The notes under the pieces: generated by a model
What the model was told of the DNA's origin: nothing
Databases searched by the model: none
Seen by the model: only the letters and a program-made list of their open reading frames with translations
Shown here: piece after piece, positions 24,036 through 30,106 of the stretch
How the letters are laid out: every line of letters starts with the position of its first letter
Position numbering within the stretch: position 1 is the first letter of the stretch
Made by a program: the position numbers and the translations under genes
Assembly: GCF_000411975.1 (NCBI RefSeq)
Contig: NZ_ASXG01000091.1
Location: 1-36,303, forward strand
Origin: Amycolatopsis orientalis DSM 43388
GTDB taxonomy: Bacteria > Actinomycetota > Actinomycetes > Mycobacteriales > Pseudonocardiaceae
DNA: 36,303 nucleotides
Direction of reading: 5' to 3'

Positions 24036-25555
24036 TTCTCCACGTCGATCTGCCAGGTGCCGTCGTGCTGCGACATCGTGTACCGGTGTATCTCGGTCGT
24101 CGAGGTGCCACCAGCTCGGTGGTAGGTGATCTTCGCGCTGAGCGTGTTCGCTCCGGTGACTTGGACGTCGCTCGCGGTCACCGAGCTGAACTGGCTCCAC
24201 CATGACTTGTACCGGTCGAACGTCTGGCCTCGCGACGAGCGGAATCCCTCGCTGAGCATCGCCCAGCCGCTCTCCAGATTGCTCGGCAGATACGAGAAGT
24301 AGGTGCGCAACGCGGCAGCCATCGCCTCCGGCGAGTTCGCCGCGGAACTGGACGACGGAGGGCTGCTCGACGAAGGCGAAGTCGACGGCTGCGTCGACGG
24401 CGACGGCTGCGAAGCGGACGAGGTCGCCGGAGTGTTGGCGGCGGCGGAACTCGCGCCGGCCGGCGGGTTCGCGGAGGGGTCTTCCTGCCCGTGGTTGCGG
24501 GTGAGGACGACGGTGACGATCACGGCGAGCACGACAAGCAGCGCACCCGCCCCGGCGAAGATCATCCCGCGGCGTCTTCGGTCCGAGCCCGCCTGCGGCG
24601 CGGCGGCAGCGCCCGCGGCCGGAACCGCGACCGTGGTGGGCACGGCCGGAGGTTTGGCGTCCGGCAGCGTCGGCGGCTCCGGAACCGTCGCGACCGGGGT
24701 GACGCCGCCGTCCAGCTTGCGCAGCTCCGTGACGACCTCGGCCATCGACGGCCGGTCCTCCGGCTTGAGTTCCAGCAGCTTCAGCAGCAGCGGCTCCAGC
24801 TTCCCGGCCTGCTTCGGCGGGTTGATCGAACCGCTGGAAACCCGGTACAGCAAGGCGATCGCGTTGTCCGCGGTGCCGAACGGCGGTTCGCCTTCCACAG
24901 CCATGTACAGCGTCGCGCCGAGGGCGAATACGTCGGAGGCGAACGTCGCTTCCTCGCCGCGCGCGACCTCCGGAGCGAGGAACGCGGGCGTGCCGGAGAT
25001 TTCGCCGGTCGCGGTGAGCGTGACGTCGCCGACCGCGCGGGAAATGCCGAAGTCGGTCACCTTGACCGTGGTGCCGTCGTCGCCGAGCAGGACGTTGCCG
25101 GGTTTGACGTCGCGGTGCACGATTCCCGCCCGGTGCGCGGCGGCGAGCACGCCGGCCAGCTGCACCGCGAACGGGATCGCCTCGTCGACGGTCAGCGGCC
25201 CGTCCTCGCGCAGTTTCACCGCGAGGCTGCGCGAGGGCAGGTACTCCATGATCAGCCACGGCCGGTCCTCGTGCTCGACCACGTTGAACACCGAGATGGC
25301 GTTCGGGTGCTGCAGCCGGGCGGCGATGCGGGCCTCGCGCATGGCGCGGTTGCGGGCTTCTTCGACCTTGTCCTCGCCCTGGTTCACGGGCATGAGGAGT
25401 TCCTTGACCGCGACGACGCGGCCGAGGATCTTGTCCTCCCCGCGCCAGACCATCCCCATCGCGCCGCTGCCGATCAGTTCGACGAGCTCGTAGCGACCGG
25501 CGACCTGCCGGCTCTCCTCGGTCAACGGAAAACCCTTCGGTGCGACATCATCCAC
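24032..25555 (-). CDS. Transmembrane Ser/Thr protein kinase (PknB-like)
   Basis: This 507-residue receptor-like kinase has a cytoplasmic catalytic domain (about 22-285) with glycine loop GSGAMGMV, Lys51, HRD at 147-149, DFG at 168-170 and the GTPAFLAPE activation segment. A Pro/Ala-rich juxtamembrane stretch, one membrane helix (about 331-351), a Ser-rich extracellular linker and a C-terminal domain of about 100 residues follow. That domain has the look of an NTF2/SnoaL-like fold (LRTYFSYLPSNLESGWAMLS, ending HDGTWQIDVEN). It lacks PASTA repeats, so the external signal differs from classical PknB. The start at 25555 is the first in-frame ATG before the kinase fold. Confidence 0.92.
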   Translation of the reverse strand: MDDVAPKGFPLTEESRQVAGRYELVELIGSGAMGMVWRGEDKILGRVVAVKELLMPVNQGEDKVEEARNRAMREARIAARLQHPNAISVFNVVEHEDRPWLIMEYLPSRSLAVKLREDGPLTVDEAIPFAVQLAGVLAAAHRAGIVHRDVKPGNVLLGDDGTTVKVTDFGISRAVGDVTLTATGEISGTPAFLAPEVARGEEATFASDVFALGATLYMAVEGEPPFGTADNAIALLYRVSSGSINPPKQAGKLEPLLLKLLELKPEDRPSMAEVVTELRKLDGGVTPVATVPEPPTLPDAKPPAVPTTVAVPAAGAAAAPQAGSDRRRRGMIFAGAGALLVVLAVIVTVVLTRNHGQEDPSANPPAGASSAAANTPATSSASQPSPSTQPSTSPSSSSPPSSSSAANSPEAMAAALRTYFSYLPSNLESGWAMLSEGFRSSRGQTFDRYKSWWSQFSSVTASDVQVTGANTLSAKITYHRAGGTSTTEIHRYTMSQHDGTWQIDVEN

Positions 25556-25661
25556 GGACGGCGATCACCCAGTTTTCCACGGACGGCCGGAGCCTGATCC
25601 GCGACCCACCGGCACCCCGCCGGGGTTGCTCCGAGTGGCCGGGTCACGACAGGGTGAGCAC

Positions 25662-26912
25662 ATGACCACCACAGCGCCGTCTTTCCGGAGCGTGTTCCGG
25701 ATGGGCGAATTCCGTGCGCTCTGGCTCGCGCACGTGCTTTCGGTGGCAGGTGACCAACTAGCCCGAGTCGCGCTGACCGTGTTGGTGTTCAACCGAACGG
25801 CGTCCGCGGGCTGGGCCGCCGGGACGTACGCGCTCACCTATTTGCCGGACCTCCTCGGCGGTGCGCTCGGCGGACTCGCCGACCGGTTTCCGCGCCGGAC
25901 CGTGCTCGTGGTCGCGGATGTCGTGCGCGCGCTGCTGGTCGCGTTGATGGCGATTCCCGGCATGCCTTGGCCGCTCGCCGCCGCACTGCTCGTCGTCGTG
26001 CAACTCGCGGCCGGACCGTTTCAGGCGGCGCGGCAAGCGGTCCTGCCGGACCTGCTCGGCGAGGAGAAATTGGCGACCGGCCAAGCGATTCTGTCCTCGA
26101 CGTACCAGGCCGCACTGGTGATCGGTTTCGGCGCCGGTGCCGCGGTAGTCGCCTGGCTCGGCGTTTCCGGTGCGCTGTGGGCGGACGCGGTGACGTTCGC
26201 GGTGTCCGCAGCCGCGCTGCGCTGGGGTTTGCGGCCGTACCCGGTCTCGAAGGTGACCGAACACGTGCCGCAATGGGCGTCGCTCAAAGCGGGCTGCCGG
26301 CTAGTCGTGCGGGACCGGAAGCTGAGGTCGCTGCTGGCGATCGCGTGTTGCTGCGGGTTTTACGTGGTCCCGGAAGGCTTGGCGGTGCCCGTGGCCGCGC
26401 AACTCGGCGGCACCGGCGTGCTCGGCTGGCTGCTGGTGGCGAACCCGGTCGGAACCCTGCTCGGCGCGTTGCTGATCAGCCGCCTGCCGCGGACCCGGCA
26501 AGTGCGGTGGCTGGGCCCGCTCGCGGTGGCGAGCAGTCTCGTGCTGCTGCCGACCGGCTGGACGCCCGCGTTACCGGTGGTCGTGGCGGTCTGGACGGTG
26601 TCCGGGATGTTCTCCGCGCACGACTTGATCACCCAGGTGCAGTACAGCCTCGCCGCGCCGCCGGAACAGCGCGGCCAGGTGATCGGAGTCGCGATCGCCG
26701 CGTTGCGGGCGGCGCAGGGCCTGACGATCGCGGCCGCGGGCGCGCTGGCACTGGCCTTCGCGCCGACGACAGTGGTCGCGATCGCCGCCGTCGCCGGAGC
26801 CGGCTGTGCCGGAGCTGCCGGGATCGCGTGGACGCGGGCAGTGCGAGCGGACCGCGCGGTGCGGCCCCGCCGAACTCCCCTCGACGAGGCCACCCCACCT
26901 CCCGCACCGTGA
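25662..26912 (+). CDS. MFS transporter, efflux type
   Basis: This 416-residue protein with about 12 membrane segments starts MTTTAPSFRSVFRMGEFRAL and has ADRFPRRTVLVVADVVRALL, the helix 2-3 loop typical of the DHA3/enterobactin-exporter-like MFS group. These proteins expel drugs or small natural products. The ATG at 25662 has AGGGTGA upstream and is preferred to an extension from 25626. The gene converges on the minigene array, whose last unit ends 35 bp beyond this stop. Whether it exports the array's product is speculation from position. Confidence 0.9.
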   Translation: MTTTAPSFRSVFRMGEFRALWLAHVLSVAGDQLARVALTVLVFNRTASAGWAAGTYALTYLPDLLGGALGGLADRFPRRTVLVVADVVRALLVALMAIPGMPWPLAAALLVVVQLAAGPFQAARQAVLPDLLGEEKLATGQAILSSTYQAALVIGFGAGAAVVAWLGVSGALWADAVTFAVSAAALRWGLRPYPVSKVTEHVPQWASLKAGCRLVVRDRKLRSLLAIACCCGFYVVPEGLAVPVAAQLGGTGVLGWLLVANPVGTLLGALLISRLPRTRQVRWLGPLAVASSLVLLPTGWTPALPVVVAVWTVSGMFSAHDLITQVQYSLAAPPEQRGQVIGVAIAALRAAQGLTIAAAGALALAFAPTTVVAIAAVAGAGCAGAAGIAWTRAVRADRAVRPRRTPLDEATPPPAP

Positions 26913-26913
26913 T

Positions 26914-26935
26914 CCGCGGGACGGGTGCGCCGCGG
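26914..26935. terminator. Short hairpin between the MFS gene and the array
   Basis: CCGCGG at 26914-26919 and 26930-26935 can pair over 6 bp around a 10-nt loop, between two converging transcripts. It is weak and has no T-tract. Confidence 0.3.
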
Positions 26936-26947
26936 TACTGGTTTCGG

Positions 26948-26971
26948 TCACGTCCAGTTGTTGTCACGCAT
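26948..26971 (-). CDS. Minigene 16 (last), MRDNNWT
   Basis: ATG start; the complement of 26981-26985 gives GGAGG 9 nt upstream. Seven residues end in TGA after ACG, so the terminal Arg of the consensus is lost. It is the 3'-most unit and faces the converging MFS gene. Confidence 0.7.
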   Translation of the reverse strand: MRDNNWT

Positions 26972-27009
26972 GCCCTCTCACCTCCTCGGGGGACGGGCCC
27001 TGGGGTCGG

Positions 27010-27036
27010 TCAGCGGGTCCAGTTGTTGTCGCGCAT
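27010..27036 (-). CDS. Minigene 15, MRDNNWTR
   Basis: ATG start with AAGGGAA 8 nt upstream, the weakest ribosome-binding site in the array. Eight residues, TGA stop. The spacer upstream is nearly identical to those of units 14 and 13. Confidence 0.7.
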   Translation of the reverse strand: MRDNNWTR

Positions 27037-27081
27037 GGCGGCGGTTCCCTTCGTGCGTTGATCGGTGGTGGTCGGCGGGGC

Positions 27082-27108
27082 TCAGCGGGTCCAGTTGTTG
27101 TCACGCAT
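27082..27108 (-). CDS. Minigene 14, MRDNNWTR
   Basis: ATG start, AAGGGAG 8 nt upstream, Arg2 codon CGT, TGA stop. Confidence 0.72.
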   Translation of the reverse strand: MRDNNWTR

Positions 27109-27153
27109 CGCGACAGCTCCCTTCGTGCGTTGATCGGTGGTGGTCGTGGGGGT

Positions 27154-27180
27154 TCAGCGAGTCCAGTTGTTGTCGCGCAT
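27154..27180 (-). CDS. Minigene 13, MRDNNWTR
   Basis: ATG start, AAGGGAG 5 nt upstream, Thr codon ACT, TGA stop. Confidence 0.72.
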   Translation of the reverse strand: MRDNNWTR

Positions 27181-27221
27181 GGCAGCTCCCTTCACAGCTC
27201 GGCGGACGGTGGTCGGCGGGC

Positions 27222-27248
27222 TCAACGGGTCCAGTTGTTGTCACGCAC
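27222..27248 (-). CDS. Minigene 12, VRDNNWTR (GTG start)
   Basis: GTG start, AAAGGAG 8 nt upstream. Final Arg uses CGT where most units use CGC. TGA stop. Confidence 0.72.
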   Translation of the reverse strand: MRDNNWTR

Positions 27249-27293
27249 GGCAGCGGCTCCTTTCCCGAGTTGACGGGCGATGGTCGGCGGGGC

Positions 27294-27320
27294 TCAGCGA
27301 GACCAGTTGTTGTCGCGCAT
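27294..27320 (-). CDS. Minigene 11, MRDNNWSR
   Basis: ATG start, AAAGGAG 5 nt upstream. Residue 7 is Ser (TCT), one base from the ACT found in sister units. TGA stop. Confidence 0.72.
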   Translation of the reverse strand: MRDNNWSR

Positions 27321-27362
27321 GGCAGCTCCTTTCCCGGCTCGGCGGACGGCGGTCGCGAGGGT

Positions 27363-27389
27363 TCAGCGAGTCCAGTTGTTGTCACGCAT
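27363..27389 (-). CDS. Minigene 10, MRDNNWTR
   Basis: ATG start, AAGGGAG 9 nt upstream, Thr codon ACT, TGA stop. Confidence 0.72.
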   Translation of the reverse strand: MRDNNWTR

Positions 27390-27434
27390 CGCGAGCAGCT
27401 CCCTTCATGGCTCGACGGCTGGTGGACGCGGCGG

Positions 27435-27461
27435 TCAGCGGGTCCAGTTGTTGTCGCGCAC
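27435..27461 (-). CDS. Minigene 9, VRDNNWTR (GTG start)
   Basis: GTG start, AAAGGAG 8 nt upstream, Thr codon ACC, TGA stop. Confidence 0.72.
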   Translation of the reverse strand: MRDNNWTR

Positions 27462-27507
27462 GGCGGCGACTCCTTTCGCGAGGTCGGCGGTCGGTGATCT
27501 CGGAGAT

Positions 27508-27534
27508 TCAGCGAATCCAGTTGTTGTCACGCAT
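27508..27534 (-). CDS. Minigene 8, MRDNNWIR
   Basis: ATG start, AAGGGAG 9 nt upstream. Residue 7 is Ile (ATT), the only unit with this change. TGA stop. Confidence 0.72.
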   Translation of the reverse strand: MRDNNWIR

Positions 27535-27580
27535 CGCGAGCAGCTCCCTTCGCGGTTCGACGGTCAGTAATCAGCGGAAT

Positions 27581-27607
27581 TCAGCGAGTCCAGTTGTTGT
27601 CCCGCAC
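27581..27607 (-). CDS. Minigene 7, VRDNNWTR (GTG start)
   Basis: GTG start, AAGGGGAG ending 4 nt upstream and a second GGAGG further 5'. Arg2 codon CGG. TGA stop. Confidence 0.7.
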   Translation of the reverse strand: MRDNNWTR

Positions 27608-27648
27608 AGGGCTCCCCTTCCTCCTCGGCGATCGGCGAACAGCGGACT

Positions 27649-27675
27649 TCAGCGGCTCCAGTTGTTGTCGCGCAC
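27649..27675 (-). CDS. Minigene 6, VRDNNWSR (GTG start)
   Basis: GTG start, GGAGGGAG 8 nt upstream. Residue 7 is Ser by AGC, a different codon family from unit 11, so Ser arose independently. TGA stop. Confidence 0.72.
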   Translation of the reverse strand: MRDNNWSR

Positions 27676-27728
27676 GGCGGCAGCTCCCTCCACGAATCGA
27701 CAGCCAGCGAGCAGCGGGTTCAGAAACC

Positions 27729-27755
27729 TCAACGAGTCCAGTTGTTGTCGCGCAT
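27729..27755 (-). CDS. Minigene 5, MRDNNWTR
   Basis: ATG start, AGGAGG 11 nt upstream, the longest such gap in the array. Final Arg by CGT. TGA stop. Confidence 0.7.
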   Translation of the reverse strand: MRDNNWTR

Positions 27756-27805
27756 GGCAGTTGCCACCTCCTCTCACCGCTTTTCGTGCGGTGCTTCCAG
27801 GCGTT

Positions 27806-27832
27806 TCAGCGGGTCCAGTTGTTGTCACGCAC
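27806..27832 (-). CDS. Minigene 4, VRDNNWTR (GTG start)
   Basis: GTG start with a near-perfect ribosome-binding site, AAAGGAGG, 8 nt upstream. Arg2 codon CGT. TGA stop. Confidence 0.75.
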   Translation of the reverse strand: MRDNNWTR

Positions 27833-27878
27833 CGCAGCCACCTCCTTTCCGTCCGCCATTTCCGATGGCCCGGCCGCC

Positions 27879-27905
27879 TCAGCGAGTCCAGTTGTTGTCC
27901 CGCAT
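27879..27905 (-). CDS. Minigene 3, MRDNNWTR
   Basis: ATG start, AAAGGAGG 7 nt upstream, Arg2 codon CGG, Thr codon ACT, TGA stop. Confidence 0.75.
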   Translation of the reverse strand: MRDNNWTR

Positions 27906-27950
27906 CTCGACCCCTCCTTTCCGCATGCCGGATTCCCGGTTCAGCCGTAT

Positions 27951-27971
27951 TCACCAGTTGTTGTCCCGCAC
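27951..27971 (-). CDS. Minigene 2, VRDNNW (GTG start, shortened)
   Basis: GTG start, AGGAGG 8 nt upstream. TGA follows Trp at once, giving six residues, the shortest unit. The shared core is therefore residues 2-6. Confidence 0.7.
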   Translation of the reverse strand: MRDNNW

Positions 27972-28042
27972 TGTGGGCACCTCCTCTCAGCTGCGGAGAC
28001 CGAACCCTCGACCTCAAGTTGAGACCGACGGCGAGACCGAGG

Positions 28043-28075
28043 TCACGGAAGAGCCGCCCAGTTGTTGTCGCGCAC
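28043..28075 (-). CDS. Minigene 1 (first), VRDNNWAALP
   Basis: GTG start, GGAGG 8 nt upstream. After the core it reads AALP before TGA, giving ten residues, the longest unit. It follows a 44-codon ORF whose stop lies 3 nt before this unit's ribosome-binding site. Confidence 0.7.
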   Translation of the reverse strand: MRDNNWAALP

Positions 28076-28091
28076 CGTCGTCACCTCCGTT

Positions 28092-28226
28092 TCAGAGTCG
28101 CGCCTTCGGCGGTTTTCGCACGTCATCGCCGGGAGACCAGTCACCGAAAGTGGCCGGGGGAGGCCGAAAGGGGGCCTCGGGATTCCCTGGTCCGGCCCGG
28201 ATTCGGAGCAGCTGGCCACTACTCAC
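28092..28226 (-). CDS. 44-codon ORF leading the minigene array
   Basis: A GTG at 28226 is preceded by GGGGAGG, 8 nt away, and opens 44 codons beginning VSSGQLLRIRAGPGNPEAP and ending RKPPKARL. It is Pro/Arg-rich, lacks the RDNNW core and matches no family I know. Its TGA sits 3 nt before the ribosome-binding site of minigene 1, so it is probably the first cistron of the array transcript. The 140 bp upstream is shared with the divergent diguanylate cyclase and should hold the promoter; I see no convincing -35/-10 pair for this strand. It may be a leader peptide, an immunity or partner peptide, or chance. Confidence 0.45.
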   Translation of the reverse strand: MSSGQLLRIRAGPGNPEAPFRPPPATFGDWSPGDDVRKPPKARL

Positions 28227-28366
28227 AGTGGCCACCTCCCCTCGCCGGCCGTCTGGCGCTGGGCTGTCCGGGCGAAATCGCCCCGGGGCTTCCCAGAGTC
28301 CGGACGACAGGCAGCACACAACGCGCCTCGTCGTTTACCGTAGAAGCCAATCGGGTGAGGTGAAGA

Positions 28367-29653
28367 GTGCGCGGACGAGTTGCCGGGTGGTTCACAGGCT
28401 GGCGCCTATGGCGGTTGCCCTCTCACGTCCGCATGTACGTGCTGCTGGTCAACGTCGTGGCAGTGGGCACCACCCTCGCCACCGCGTGGCTCGCCCCGGT
28501 GCGGCAAATCGACCTGATCCGCTTCGGAGTGCTCGCGGTGTGCGCGGCGCTCGCGATCGAGGCGACCCGGCACATCGAACGGCAGCGCGAGTACAGCCGC
28601 GCCCCCACCGTCGCGTACGTCGACACCAAGGCCGTGTGGAGCATCGCCGCCGTGGTGGCGCTGCCGGCGATCCTCGCGTCGGCGATGGTCGTGCTCACCT
28701 ATGCCGTCGCGTGGTGGCGGATCTGGCCGCGCGAACGGCCGGTCCTGCCGCACCGCTGGATTTTCTCCTGCGCGTCCGTGCTGTGCGGGACGCAAGCCGC
28801 CGTCGCGGTGCTCGCGCTCGGCATGCACTCCTACCCGGGAGTGCTTGCAAGCGGCTTCGGTCCGGGTCTGCTCGACCTCATGGTTTTCGTGCTGGCCGCT
28901 GGGCTGCGCTGGGCGATCAACACCGCGCTCGTCATGGTCGCGATCGCGCTGTCGAGCCCGCCGCGGTCGTTCGCCGACCTGTTCTCCGGTTTCGGCGACC
29001 AGCTCCTCGAAGCGGGCGCGATCGGGCTCGGCCTGGTCACCGCGGCCCTGCTGCTGCTGGCCAACCCGCTGATCCTGGCGGGCGTCGTGATCGCGCTCGT
29101 CGCACTGCACCGCGGGTTGCTGCTCACCCAGTTCCAGCGCGACGCGCGCACCGACGTCACCACCGGACTGGCCACTAAACGCTGGTGGCGCACGGTCACC
29201 GAACGCTATCTCGAACGCGCGCGGGCGAACCAGGACAGCGTCGGCGTGCTGCTGCTCGACCTCGACCACTTCAAGGCCATCAACGACACCTACGGCCACC
29301 CCACCGGCGACTTGGTGCTGCGCGAGATCGCCCTCTCCCTGCGCGACGAGGTCCGCGAGCAGGACGTGTGCGGCCGCTGGGGCGGCGAGGAATTCGCCAT
29401 CGCGCTGCCGGACATCCCGAGCGCCGAGCACCTCGGCCACATCGCCGACCGCATCCGGCGGCGGATCCCGCAGGTGGTCGTCGCGCTGCCGGACCAGGAG
29501 TCGGTGATCAGCGACCTGACCGTTTCGATCGGCTGCGCGCTGTACCCCGCCAAGCACCTCTCCAGCGTCGACGACGTGCTGGTGGCCGCCGACGCCGCGC
29601 TCTACCGGGCCAAGCAGGCCGGCCGCAACCGGGTGGAGCTGGCGAGCGCTTGA
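28367..29653 (+). CDS. Membrane diguanylate cyclase (GGDEF)
   Basis: This 428-residue enzyme has about six membrane segments (roughly residues 20-245) and a C-terminal GGDEF domain that makes cyclic di-GMP from two GTP. The active-site loop is RWGGEEF with GGEEF at 339-343. The product-inhibition I-site REQD is at 330-333, five residues before, as in regulated cyclases. DLDHFKAINDTYGHP is the conserved metal-binding region. The GTG at 28367 has GAGGTGA upstream. It is divergent from the minigene array with a shared 140-bp gap containing a possible rightward TACCGT -10. The membrane sensor does not match a named domain I can assign. Confidence 0.93.
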   Translation: MRGRVAGWFTGWRLWRLPSHVRMYVLLVNVVAVGTTLATAWLAPVRQIDLIRFGVLAVCAALAIEATRHIERQREYSRAPTVAYVDTKAVWSIAAVVALPAILASAMVVLTYAVAWWRIWPRERPVLPHRWIFSCASVLCGTQAAVAVLALGMHSYPGVLASGFGPGLLDLMVFVLAAGLRWAINTALVMVAIALSSPPRSFADLFSGFGDQLLEAGAIGLGLVTAALLLLANPLILAGVVIALVALHRGLLLTQFQRDARTDVTTGLATKRWWRTVTERYLERARANQDSVGVLLLDLDHFKAINDTYGHPTGDLVLREIALSLRDEVREQDVCGRWGGEEFAIALPDIPSAEHLGHIADRIRRRIPQVVVALPDQESVISDLTVSIGCALYPAKHLSSVDDVLVAADAALYRAKQAGRNRVELASA

Positions 29654-29685
29654 CCGTCGGCGGAGGCCGCCGCTAGAACTCGTCC

Positions 29686-30102
29686 ATGGACTGGACTCTC
29701 GAGGTCGTGGTCGTTCCCGTGAGCGAGGTGGACCGGGCGAAAGCGTTCTACGTCGATCAGGTCGGCTTCCGCCTCGACCACGACATCAGCCCCGGACCGG
29801 GGCAGCGCCTGGTGCAGCTGACGCCGCCCGGCTCGGGCTGTTCGATCGTCCTGGGCAAGGGCATGGTCCCGGACATGCCGCCGGGATCGCTGAAGGGGCT
29901 GCAGCTGGTCGTCGCCGACGTCCGCAAGGCTCGCGAGGAGCTGGCGGGACGCGGCGTCGAGGTCAGCGAACTCCAGCTCTACGGCCCGGATCCGGGCACC
30001 GGCGCGCTCGAAGACCTCGACAACATCGGGTTCGTCCACTTCTCCGACCCCGACGGCAACGGCTGGTCAGTCCAGCAGATTTCCGCCCGCGCCAAGGGGT
30101 AG
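29686..30102 (+). CDS. VOC-family glyoxalase/dioxygenase-like protein
   Basis: This 138-residue vicinal-oxygen-chelate protein has paired beta-alpha-beta-beta-beta modules. It opens with LEVVVVPVSEVDRAKAFYVD and GFRLDHD and ends with VHFSDPDGNGWSVQQI. The usual metal ligands are only partly present: Glu6 replaces the common early His and the late Glu position is Gln, so metal binding is uncertain. Small stand-alone VOC proteins include lyases, dioxygenases and antibiotic-binding proteins. It follows the cyclase gene by 32 bp and could be co-transcribed. Its stop is 5 bp from the converging SDR stop. Confidence 0.85.
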   Translation: MDWTLEVVVVPVSEVDRAKAFYVDQVGFRLDHDISPGPGQRLVQLTPPGSGCSIVLGKGMVPDMPPGSLKGLQLVVADVRKAREELAGRGVEVSELQLYGPDPGTGALEDLDNIGFVHFSDPDGNGWSVQQISARAKG

Positions 30103-30106
30103 CGGC

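Larger units (their letters stand above)
26948..28088 (-). repeat. Array of 16 minigenes encoding (M/V)RDNNW peptides
   Basis: Sixteen units are read leftward. Each is a ribosome-binding site, 4-11 nt, then ATG (9 units) or GTG (7 units), CGN-GAC-AAC-AAC-TGG, 0-4 more sense codons and TGA. Distances between successive starts are 104, 66, 73, 77, 80, 68, 73, 73, 72, 69, 72, 68, 72, 72 and 65 bp from the 5' end. Arg2 uses CGC, CGT and CGG. Residue 7 is Thr (ACC, ACT, ACG), Ser (AGC, TCT) or Ile (ATT). Spacers diverge except among the 3'-most units. All this points to selection for translation. No known family is recognised. A role as a high-copy peptide, a signal, or a translational control element is open. 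Confidence 0.9.

Noticed and set aside
26925..28022. Long plus-strand frames through the array with a recurring QLLSRMA or SSCCHA pattern
   Set aside because: They are the antisense of the minigenes. They lack ribosome-binding sites, break at different points and shift frame between units, because the unit spacing is not a multiple of three.
26948..28075. CRISPR array
   Set aside because: Repeat blocks are only about 20 bp and drift in sequence, and spacers resemble one another and carry ribosome-binding sites. No cas genes or leader are present.
26948..28075. Biarylitide-type or other known RiPP precursor array
   Set aside because: The peptide lacks the Tyr/His or Tyr/Trp pattern of MRYxH/W precursors, and no P450 or other maturase adjoins it. 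It remains possible with an unlinked enzyme.
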